Shown here: positions 44,697 through 51,945 of the stretch, in pieces
How the letters are laid out: the number at the start of each line of letters is the position of its first letter
How positions within the stretch are numbered: position 1 is the stretch's first letter
Source of the DNA: a virus
Reading direction: 5' to 3' (one strand)
DNA: 55,200 nt
Virus record (IMG/VR): IMGVR_UViG_3300031355_000002
Span: 1-55,200 of that record
Translations under genes and position numbers: made by a program
Notes under the pieces: model-generated
The model's database searches: none
The model's input: only the letters and a program-made list of their open reading frames with translations
Told to the model about the DNA's origin: nothing

Positions 44697-47528
44697 ATGA
44701 AAACACTCATCCAATTCATCAGGGAAACGATCGACCCAAAGGAGTACTACAAGAGCATCTTCCCAGAGATAAGTTGGGGAGGTGCAACTGAAGCTAGGGT
44801 CATCTCGCCGTGGACTGCGGAGAAAGATCCGAGCCTATCAGTAAACGGACAGACTGGAGCTTGGTACTCTTTCTCTGCCGATGATGAGTTTGGTGGAAAG
44901 TCGATAGTCTCATTCCATGCGAAATATCACGAATGCTCACAGAGTGATGCAGCAAAGCAGTTGTTCCAGCAATTCATCCATCCGACAGTTGACGAGCGGG
45001 CTATCCGTCGATGGGAACGAAGCCTCAATGGAACGCCCAGCGCGAAGAAATACCTCCGTGGCAGCAGACTAATCAGCCACAAGATACTAAAGCGATACCA
45101 GATTGGTTGGAACGGTAACCGATTCACTGTCCCAGTCAGAAATGAGTGGGGTATATGCGTGAATGTCAAGCTGTACGATCCACTAGCAAAGAAGCGCGGC
45201 CTACCCAAGATGCTCAACTATCACAAGGACGATGAGCCCAGGAAGTTTGGAACACCGCCGATGATCTTCCCGCTTCCTGTGTTGATAGGCTGCGAGGGTT
45301 TCATAGTCGTCTGTGAGGGTGAATGGGACGCGCTCGCATTGCTGTCCATCGGTATTCCGGCTGTAACGAGTACAGCGGGAAGCAAGTCGTGGCCAGATCA
45401 GTACACCCATCTATTCAAAGGGTTGGACGTTGTCATTGCATACGACAACGATAGTGCAGGGGAGAAGCACAGTAAGAAGTACGTGTTGAAGCACCTACTC
45501 AATGTTGCAAAATCAGTGAAGCAAATTAAGATTCCAAAGGTGTATGGCAAAGACGTTACCGACTGGATCCTCAACAAGAAGCTGATGCGCAAAGCTAAAT
45601 TCTGGGAGCGAGAATTCAAGAGGGCCAAACTGCTGGTGGAGAATCCTGAAGAATCACCAGACAACCCTGACGTAATAGATGTTCCATTGAACTACGCTAG
45701 CGAGGCTCAGTACTTTATGAAACGAGTGAGAGTCAATGCACTAGTGAGTGGCAAGGATACTGCACCCTATATGTTGCCCGCTAAGTTCAGAGTGACCTGC
45801 CAGCAGAACTGTGATGAGTGCAGATTAGCGGAAGAGGAATTCGTTGAGCGTACAATTGATCCAAAGACTCCACTAGTGTTGAACCTAACAGACGCGAATC
45901 AGGCATCCACTAGGAAACTAATGCTCGGGCTAGCGGGCATACAACCGAGGCCACACTGTAGTGCGAAGATAGACGTAGTCCAGACATTCAACGTTGAGCA
46001 GGTCTTGCTGATTCCGACGCTCGACAACACCAATGGTCAGTACGTGATGAGATCCGCATATTACGTAGGCCACGGTCTAGCAGCTAACCGATCATACCGA
46101 CTTGAAGGGATGACGCTTCCACATCCGAAAGATCAGCACACGACACACCTCTTTGACACTGCGCACCCACTGCAAGGTGAGATCGAGACGTTTGAGATGA
46201 GCAAAGACATCAAGAAGCAGCTCAACAGATTCAAACCTGGTAAGTTGAAGCCATTAGCGAAGCTCATGTCACTGGCAGAATGGCAATCAAGAAACATCAC
46301 GAAGATTCATGAGCGTCCTGACCTCCACGTTGCCGTGGATCTAGCGTTTCATTCGGTGAGAGCATTCAATTTCAACGGCGAGTTCATCAATCGTGGAATG
46401 CTCGACATACTCGTCCTCGGTGATACTCGGTGTGGGAAGGGCTACGTCACAGAACGACTCACACGATACTATGGCCTTGGTGACGTTGCCTCGGGAGAGA
46501 ACTGCACATTCGCCGGACTTGTTGGAGGTTTACAGCAAGTCGGGAGCAGATGGTTGGTGACTTGGGGTGTCATCCCGCTCAACAACAATCGCTTAGTGGT
46601 GATAGATGAAACGTCGTCACTCAGTGAAGAAGAGATCGGCCATATGAGTCGAGTAAGAAGCGAAGGTGTCGCAGAGATCAGCAAGATCATTAAGGAATCG
46701 ACACAGGCTAATACTCGACTCATATGGTTGAGTAATCCGCGGAGTGGTAGGCCGATCATGAGCTACAACGCAGGAGTAGAAGCCATCAAGGAACTAGTGG
46801 GAGCCAACGAAGATATCAGCCGTTTTGACTTCGCACTGACTGTAGCGACTGATGAGGTTCCAAGTGAGATCATAAACGCGCCGGCAGATAACAGCATCAA
46901 AGATGCCGACCTGTATCCAAAGGATATTTGCAGGTCACTTGTGCTCTGGGCGTGGTCGAGAGACCCTGACCAGATCGAGTTTAGCAGTGGCGCTACAAAG
47001 ATGATCATTAAGGAAGCTATAAATTTCGGCCACTCATACTCTCCAACAATACCTCTAATCCAGTCGGAGAACATTCGTATCAAGCTGGCCAAGATCTCTG
47101 CAGCCATCGCTGCAAGGCTGTTCAGCTGCGACAAAACTGGCGAGAAGCTCATCATCCGATCAACCCACGTCCGGTGCGCGTGTGAGTTTCTGAAGATGAT
47201 ATACTCCAAGGCGAGCATGAGCTATCACACATTCAGCCGATCCGCCCAGGCCATCTCCAAGATTAAGGATCCGTCAAGCATATTCGCCAATCTTGGCGCA
47301 CAGAGACGTGCAGCCATGGGTGGACTGCTTGAGATTCATCAAATCACTCCCGACAGTCTAGCTGACTTTACGGGAGATACAGTGTTGGCGAAATCGCTCA
47401 TTGGTGAGCTCGTTCGTCTGCGCTGTATATCAAGGATCGAGAAGAGCAACTGGTACTTGAAGAACGCAGCATTTAGCTCGTGGCTCCGGGACCAGATGCG
47501 AAAGGGCAGGAGGAGTAAGCATGGCTGA
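44697..47528 (+). CDS. TOPRIM primase fused to MCM-like AAA+ helicase
   Basis: 943 residues from ATG 44697. Residues ~33-75 match a DnaG/CHC2 zinc-finger-like domain by pattern (SPWTAEKDPSLSVNGQTGAW, then GGKSIVSF) but without its Cys. A TOPRIM domain follows: FIVVCEGEWDALALLSIG (Glu207) and LDVVIAYDNDSAG (Asp250, Asp252). About 340-500 contains VTCQQNCDEC and an OB-like N-terminal MCM region. The AAA+ core has Walker A LVLGDTRCGKG (573-582), VASGENCTFAGLVGGLQQ, Walker B LVVIDETSSL (633-642), sensor-1 RLIWLSNP and Arg finger EDISRFDF (Arg709). The C terminus is winged-helix-like. It should prime and unwind DNA at the fork. The identification is by motif reading only. Confidence 0.85.
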   Translation: MKTLIQFIRETIDPKEYYKSIFPEISWGGATEARVISPWTAEKDPSLSVNGQTGAWYSFSADDEFGGKSIVSFHAKYHECSQSDAAKQLFQQFIHPTVDERAIRRWERSLNGTPSAKKYLRGSRLISHKILKRYQIGWNGNRFTVPVRNEWGICVNVKLYDPLAKKRGLPKMLNYHKDDEPRKFGTPPMIFPLPVLIGCEGFIVVCEGEWDALALLSIGIPAVTSTAGSKSWPDQYTHLFKGLDVVIAYDNDSAGEKHSKKYVLKHLLNVAKSVKQIKIPKVYGKDVTDWILNKKLMRKAKFWEREFKRAKLLVENPEESPDNPDVIDVPLNYASEAQYFMKRVRVNALVSGKDTAPYMLPAKFRVTCQQNCDECRLAEEEFVERTIDPKTPLVLNLTDANQASTRKLMLGLAGIQPRPHCSAKIDVVQTFNVEQVLLIPTLDNTNGQYVMRSAYYVGHGLAANRSYRLEGMTLPHPKDQHTTHLFDTAHPLQGEIETFEMSKDIKKQLNRFKPGKLKPLAKLMSLAEWQSRNITKIHERPDLHVAVDLAFHSVRAFNFNGEFINRGMLDILVLGDTRCGKGYVTERLTRYYGLGDVASGENCTFAGLVGGLQQVGSRWLVTWGVIPLNNNRLVVIDETSSLSEEEIGHMSRVRSEGVAEISKIIKESTQANTRLIWLSNPRSGRPIMSYNAGVEAIKELVGANEDISRFDFALTVATDEVPSEIINAPADNSIKDADLYPKDICRSLVLWAWSRDPDQIEFSSGATKMIIKEAINFGHSYSPTIPLIQSENIRIKLAKISAAIAARLFSCDKTGEKLIIRSTHVRCACEFLKMIYSKASMSYHTFSRSAQAISKIKDPSSIFANLGAQRRAAMGGLLEIHQITPDSLADFTGDTVLAKSLIGELVRLRCISRIEKSNWYLKNAAFSSWLRDQMRKGRRSKHG

Positions 47529-47979
47529 GAAACTCATTCACTTCCCGGAAGATGTTCATCGGGTACTAACACTGATGGAGGCACACAAAGCCCCAAAGAC
47601 TATCCAGGGATTTGACTTGATCTGTCGGGAGGCAGATCAGCTTAGACTGGGATTGCTAAACAATGTCAACCGCTCAAGCGAAGACTGGAAAACACGGTTT
47701 CTGCTGATTGGCCATGCCGCACTTAGCATCGTCATTGAGTGGAACGCCTTCGCCTTTGCTGAGCTGCTGCTTAAGAAGCATACGCTGTACGGAATCAAGC
47801 CGCTCCTGTTATGGCGAGAGCTGGGTGTCTGTGTTCGATTAACCAACAAGATCGAGCGCATGAAGAATATGATGGCAGACCCGAGTGCAGACACTCAGGG
47901 TGAATCTTGGAACGACACACTCTCAGACATAGTGGGGTACTGTGTGCTGGGGTGGTGGTTGAAAGAGAAAGGGTACTAG
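47521..47979 (+). CDS. DUF1599-like (nucleotide-modification-associated) protein
   Basis: 152 residues. LLKKHTLYGIKPLLLWRELG, then VCVRLTNKIERMKNMMADPS and ESWNDTLSDIVGYCVLGWWL match DUF1599 / nucleotide modification associated domain 1: a G-V-x-x-R-L-x-x-K-h-x-R core with a final D-T-x-x-D-I-x-x-Y. It starts 8 nt inside the helicase end, and a dUTPase follows, which supports a nucleotide role. Confidence 0.7.
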   Translation: MAEKLIHFPEDVHRVLTLMEAHKAPKTIQGFDLICREADQLRLGLLNNVNRSSEDWKTRFLLIGHAALSIVIEWNAFAFAELLLKKHTLYGIKPLLLWRELGVCVRLTNKIERMKNMMADPSADTQGESWNDTLSDIVGYCVLGWWLKEKGY

Positions 47980-47980
47980 G

Positions 47981-48649
47981 ATGAACATTGACGACGTAGC
48001 AATGGACTCTATTGTAATGCCGGAGGGTAGTGTGATAGCGGCTATCTTCGAGCATCAGCACGACCTGACGATGAAGTACAAGGACATCGAAAAGAAGAAC
48101 GGCGCGAACTTTCCAGTGCCTCCCTGGAACATCGATGACAAGTTTGTCCAGTGGAGACTGAAGGATCTGTTCTGGCGCGTCACCGAAGAACTCGCAGAAG
48201 CACTCGACGGTGGCGGCTTCCGTGGTATGGCCAACTGGGAGAAGCGTTGGAATGATGATGCTGATGTCCGACACTTCTTCGAGGAACTAGCTGATGCGCT
48301 CCACTTCCTGGTTGAAGCATCACTAGTGGGTGGGCTCGAACCCGTAGACATTCAGGAGTACTGGGAGGCTGACATCGATGCTGGTGGGTCGACATCAAGC
48401 TCGGATATTCAGAAGAGCTGTGCCGATATCGTCTGGGCCATCGGCCTCGCAGCCAATTGCCTCAAGAACAAACCATGGAAACTGACTCAGATGCCAACCG
48501 ACAAACCGGCATTCAATCGACACATGATGGATGCATGGTGTGAATTTATCGACCTCTGGGAGGGGTTGGGCTGCTCCCAAGAATTCGTTTACAAACTCTA
48601 CTTCCGCAAGAACGCAGTGAATCAGTTCCGACAGAGGAGCAACTACTAA
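47981..48649 (+). CDS. Dimeric all-alpha dUTPase-like nucleotide pyrophosphatase
   Basis: 222 residues. Magnesium motifs are VTEELAEALD (Glu69, Glu70, Glu73) and HFFEELADALHFLVE (Glu101, Asp105), the EExxE and ExxD pattern of dimeric dUTPases (type 2). The end VYKLYFRKNAVNQFRQRSNY is also typical of them. It would hydrolyse dUTP (or a modified dNTP) to the monophosphate, supplying dUMP and keeping uracil out of DNA. Strongly linked to the flanking nucleotide genes. Confidence 0.8.
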   Translation: MNIDDVAMDSIVMPEGSVIAAIFEHQHDLTMKYKDIEKKNGANFPVPPWNIDDKFVQWRLKDLFWRVTEELAEALDGGGFRGMANWEKRWNDDADVRHFFEELADALHFLVEASLVGGLEPVDIQEYWEADIDAGGSTSSSDIQKSCADIVWAIGLAANCLKNKPWKLTQMPTDKPAFNRHMMDAWCEFIDLWEGLGCSQEFVYKLYFRKNAVNQFRQRSNY

Positions 48650-49497
48650 TGTCCTTAGAGATCCATGGCAAAGACATAACCCGAGTAGTGAATGCAGCAC
48701 TGCGCCACCACTTGGAGACTCCTCAACCAGACGCAGTGTTGAGCATAGAGACTCATATGTTCAATGTTACACTTGCTGCTGACTCCTGTGAGTATTCGTT
48801 GGACCTCGGTAAGCATGTTTGGTTGAACAAGTCAAGATGGACCAGGTTAATTAGGGAATATGTCTCTGCGGAAGATATCTGGCGGTTCCTTCGGCAGGCC
48901 ACGGAGATCTATAAGGGCACGGCGAGAAAAGGCGCAACTGCAAATATGCTCTTCAAAGACCCAGTGAGGTACGAGAAGAAGCATCGTTGGGGTGGATGCC
49001 TCATGGGCGCCACCTTCCGTGGAGAAGAAGGTAATCACCCCACCATTACCTTCTTCTCCCGGACAACATACATGGGCTACATGGGATTGCTGGATGCAGG
49101 CATAGCTCATATCATGGCGCAATACATAGCCAAAGACTTGGATGATTTGTCGGGGATCGGGTTCCGATGGCACATCACGAGTCAGCAACTTCATTGTTTC
49201 AAGACTATACCGTACATCTTCAGTCAGAAAGACCTAATAAAAGATCTGGAGAAGTACGCCAAGAAGACAGATGCCTGGTGTAAGAAACACCTCACTCCAA
49301 CGTGGAGATATATGACAAAGTGGTACAAGAAGATTCAAGAGGCATACGAAGAGCACGGCGTCAAGATGCTCAACAAAGAGAAATATGGTCCATTCCGCAG
49401 GATCAAGCGAAGGTGGCTCGAGTACAAGAGATACCTAAAGAAGAACATCCCGCCATCTTTGCTCATCTCCAACCTCGACTTTAACAAGGCGCTTTGA
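48649..49497 (+). CDS. Thymidylate-synthase-superfamily protein, divergent
   Basis: 282 residues. By eye it aligns to the thymidylate synthase core: RWGGCLMGATFRGE gives a nucleophile-position Cys117; PTITFFSRTTYMGYMGLLDA gives Arg138, and Asp149 falls 11 residues after it, where thymidylate synthase has the dUMP-reading Asn; FRWHITSQQLHCF gives His182. Spacing from Cys to Arg (21) is close to the family value (20). It may act on a cytosine or other nucleotide, or be a catalytically altered relative. The C-terminal ~70 residues are an extra basic helical region. TAATG start. Confidence 0.6.
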   Translation: MSLEIHGKDITRVVNAALRHHLETPQPDAVLSIETHMFNVTLAADSCEYSLDLGKHVWLNKSRWTRLIREYVSAEDIWRFLRQATEIYKGTARKGATANMLFKDPVRYEKKHRWGGCLMGATFRGEEGNHPTITFFSRTTYMGYMGLLDAGIAHIMAQYIAKDLDDLSGIGFRWHITSQQLHCFKTIPYIFSQKDLIKDLEKYAKKTDAWCKKHLTPTWRYMTKWYKKIQEAYEEHGVKMLNKEKYGPFRRIKRRWLEYKRYLKKNIPPSLLISNLDFNKAL

Positions 49498-49498
49498 C

Positions 49499-50035
49499 AT
49501 GAGCAAGAAAAGCAGACTCCGGAAGAAGCGGAACGAGAAGTGCAGGAAGTGCAATCTGTACAAGTCTACAGTGAATCGCTGCGTGATGGGTCGTGGGGAC
49601 ACTAACTCACCCATCATGCTGATCGGAGAGGCCCCAGGTCAAGCTGAGTCAGAGACCGGCAAACCTTTCATGGGTCGAGCGGGTAGACTTCTTAATGAGA
49701 TTCTGGTTTATATCGGAATCGACCCGTACATTACGAACTTCTGCAAGTGTCGACCTCCCGAGAATCGGACACCCGAGTTCAAAGAGCTTCGGAGATGCTT
49801 CACATACTTAGAGTCAGAGATCAAGATCATCAAGCCACGAGTCATTCTGATCATGGGCAAGACGGTAGCTAAGAAAGCGAAGTTTTCCAAGCAGCGGCTG
49901 ACAGGCAAGCCCTTCTCGTGGTATGATTCAATTGCCAGGATTACGGTACATCCTGCATATGTATTGAGGAACCGAACCAAGAAACCAATCTTAGTGGAAG
50001 CCCTAGAGTGGGCCAAGAGGGAGGCGACGAAATGA
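49499..50035 (+). CDS. Family 4 uracil-DNA glycosylase
   Basis: 178 residues. The active-site strand is LIGEAPGQAESETGKPFMGR (42-60); the HPAYVLRN motif holds His150. Cys15, Cys18, Cys84 and Cys100 have the usual spacing (16 between the last two) for a 4Fe-4S cluster. A basic tail (MSKKSRLRKKRNEK) starts it. It removes uracil from DNA, arguing against uracil-substituted phage DNA. Confidence 0.85.
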   Translation: MSKKSRLRKKRNEKCRKCNLYKSTVNRCVMGRGDTNSPIMLIGEAPGQAESETGKPFMGRAGRLLNEILVYIGIDPYITNFCKCRPPENRTPEFKELRRCFTYLESEIKIIKPRVILIMGKTVAKKAKFSKQRLTGKPFSWYDSIARITVHPAYVLRNRTKKPILVEALEWAKREATK

Positions 50036-50802
50036 GGATCTACACGAATGCACTCGAGGCGGTCAAAGAAGTCGAGCGTGACCTGTGGGAGATGGGGATC
50101 AGCGTTCATCCTCAGACGATGCAAGACAAAGACGTAGCCGACGATGAAGACTACGAGACGAAAGAAGTCAGGGGTTATGGCTTCCAGATTGTTGACGCTG
50201 CCTGGGACAAAGTTGTAGAGAACGCAGTCATCGAGCATATCCTTCCCAGAGAACAGTGGGAAGCAGTTAACGAATACATCTCTTTGGAGTACAAAGACCG
50301 CATCGGTACCGTCCAGCTGAACCCAGGTGGGTCATGGAAGGCACGCTCACAGATATGGAACGAGTTCATGCACGATGGGAAGTTTGCATATACCTATTCT
50401 GAGCGCATGGCTCCACAACTCTCTCGCATCATCAAAGAGCTGAAAGAACGGCCAGGTACGCGACAGGCCATCATAAACATCCATTCTAACATTCGTGGAT
50501 GCTGCGAGCCGGAATCGAGCGTGACGATCTGCGCGGATGCAGACCTCAATAATATGGGAGGACATGCACGAATTCCGTGCTCGATGTATTACCAGCTTAT
50601 GATTCGTGAGAATAAGCTAGACCTCATCTACACAATGCGTTCGTGTGATTTCCTGGTCCACTTCCCGGTAGACATCATGCTGGCTATGAGGCTGCAGACC
50701 TATGTGGCGAAGTGGCTCAGTCTTGGGGTGGGGTTATTCACCTATTTCACCGGTTCGCTTCACGCATACGTCAAGGACATGAGGGTGCGTGGCATCTTCT
50801 AA
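50032..50802 (+). CDS. Thymidylate synthase/dCMP hydroxymethylase-like protein
   Basis: 256 residues from ATG 50032 (ATGA overlap; GGGAGG upstream). Core motifs: PGTRQAIINI with Arg144, RIPCSMYYQLMI with catalytic Cys183, IYTMRSCDFLVHFPVDIMLA with Arg203, Asp206 and Asp214, and TGSLHAYVKD with His244. Asp214 stands where dUMP-specific thymidylate synthases have Asn (177 in E. coli); the Asp form is the mark of dCMP hydroxymethylases (T4 gp42). So the likely substrate is dCMP, giving 5-methyl- or 5-hydroxymethyl-dCMP. Confidence 0.75.
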   Translation: MRIYTNALEAVKEVERDLWEMGISVHPQTMQDKDVADDEDYETKEVRGYGFQIVDAAWDKVVENAVIEHILPREQWEAVNEYISLEYKDRIGTVQLNPGGSWKARSQIWNEFMHDGKFAYTYSERMAPQLSRIIKELKERPGTRQAIINIHSNIRGCCEPESSVTICADADLNNMGGHARIPCSMYYQLMIRENKLDLIYTMRSCDFLVHFPVDIMLAMRLQTYVAKWLSLGVGLFTYFTGSLHAYVKDMRVRGIF

Positions 50803-50822
50803 CAGATGTGCATGGAAGGGCG

Positions 50823-50978
50823 ATGGCAAAACGGCAGTCCGTAGAGAGTACGGTGACTGATATCGCTGCTACCGAAGGCGACAGCGACCATTGCCCGACT
50901 ATGCTGAAAGGAACAGACGATGACGGAGACAATCACGCCGAAGTCCATCGGAAACCTGGTACGAGAGTACAGGTATAG
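50823..50978 (+). CDS. Possible 51-residue protein
   Basis: ATG 50823 with GGAAGGG just upstream, in the gap before the HTH gene. MAKRQSVESTVTDIAATEGD, then an acidic KGTDDDGDNHAEVH. It overlaps the HTH gene by 59 nt in another frame, so it may be spurious. Confidence 0.35.
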   Translation: MAKRQSVESTVTDIAATEGDSDHCPTMLKGTDDDGDNHAEVHRKPGTRVQV

Positions 50979-51189
50979 GATGAGAATTAGCACAACAGAG
51001 CTGGCCAAGCGTGTTGGAATTTCACAGGCTCAGGTATCGCGCCTAGAGAATGGTCAGCAAGGGTTCAGGTCTGGAACACTCATTCGACTTGCAATTGTCC
51101 TCGGAGTGAAGCCATGGGTATTCTTTATGACATCTACTGAACGTCTCGCCGCAGAGAAGGCCAAGGGACTCAAGATAGAGAGCAAATGA
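50920..51189 (+). CDS. XRE-family HTH regulator
   Basis: 89 residues. RISTTELAKRVGISQAQVSR, then LENGQQGFRSGTLIRLAIVL is a Cro/C1-type HTH (about 23-60). AAAGGA is well placed. There is no dimerisation or protease domain. It could repress the candidate operators in 54.58 kb or 21.44-21.52 kb. Confidence 0.8.
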   Translation: MTETITPKSIGNLVREYRYRMRISTTELAKRVGISQAQVSRLENGQQGFRSGTLIRLAIVLGVKPWVFFMTSTERLAAEKAKGLKIESK

Positions 51190-51539
51190 TGAGCAAGAAA
51201 AAATCACCACCAAGGTGCCCATGGGTCGGAGCCAAATTCCACGGGTTCAAACATCCGGAAGAGCTGCATGTCTTTCGGAGACTGATGTCTGCGAACTCAG
51301 CTCTTCCTCAGAAACAGCTAGAGCAGTCAGCTCCTGATAAAGACCTTAATGGTAGAATCTCGCATCCAGAACCAACAACTACTACTTCAGCGAGGTTGCT
51401 ATCGCTAATAGACTGGGGCGTAATAAAAAGAAGAAGAGAAGGGAAGTACTTCGTCTATTGGGTCCCATTTACTACAAAGGCGTACATGAACCATAAGTAT
51501 CGCAACAGGAAGGTCCCATGGAATGAGCCGACCTACTAG
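51186..51539 (+). CDS. Hypothetical protein, possible winged helix
   Basis: 117 residues starting MMSKKKSPPRCPWVGAKFHG (ATGA overlap). Its later half ARLLSLIDWGVIKRRREGKY, then FVYWVPFTTKAYM resembles a winged-helix strand pair. It overlaps the dCMP deaminase start by 17 nt. Confidence 0.6.
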   Translation: MMSKKKSPPRCPWVGAKFHGFKHPEELHVFRRLMSANSALPQKQLEQSAPDKDLNGRISHPEPTTTTSARLLSLIDWGVIKRRREGKYFVYWVPFTTKAYMNHKYRNRKVPWNEPTY

Positions 51540-51945
51540 AGAGCAGATTCACATCACCACAGCCAAGATGTGGGCATTAAGATCTGTATGTAAGCGACTG
51601 AAGGTCGGTGCAGTCATTACTGACCTCTCTATGCGCCGCGTCCTTGCTGTGGGGTACAATGGTCCAGCTAGCGGGCTAGACCATGAGCGGTGCAATACCG
51701 AGGAAGGTAACTGTGGCTGCCTCCACGCAGAGTGCAATGCAATTGCGCGAGTTGACAATACGCTTCCTGGCAAGATAATATTCGTGACCATCTCTCCGTG
51801 TGTGATGTGTGCTCAGATGATCATCCAAGCCGGGATTACCAAGGTCTACTACGTGGATGAGTACAGGGATAGGGAAGGGCTATGGCTACTAGAGCGATGT
51901 CACGTCGAAGTCGAAAGAATACCAGAACGTCTGGTCCTAACCTAA
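51523..51945 (+). CDS. dCMP deaminase
   Basis: 140 residues. Zinc motifs: CLHAECNAI (His68, Glu70) and ISPCVMCAQMI (Cys93, Cys96). VGYNGPASGLDHERC is typical of ComEB/dCMP deaminases. It converts dCMP to dUMP, feeding thymidylate or drawing down dCMP. Its last 64 nt overlap the polymerase gene. Confidence 0.88.
   Translation: MSRPTREQIHITTAKMWALRSVCKRLKVGAVITDLSMRRVLAVGYNGPASGLDHERCNTEEGNCGCLHAECNAIARVDNTLPGKIIFVTISPCVMCAQMIIQAGITKVYYVDEYRDREGLWLLERCHVEVERIPERLVLT

Noticed and set aside
50920-51189. Evidence of lysogeny from the XRE regulator
   Set aside because: No integrase, attachment site or partition genes are visible; small XRE proteins are common in lytic phages too.
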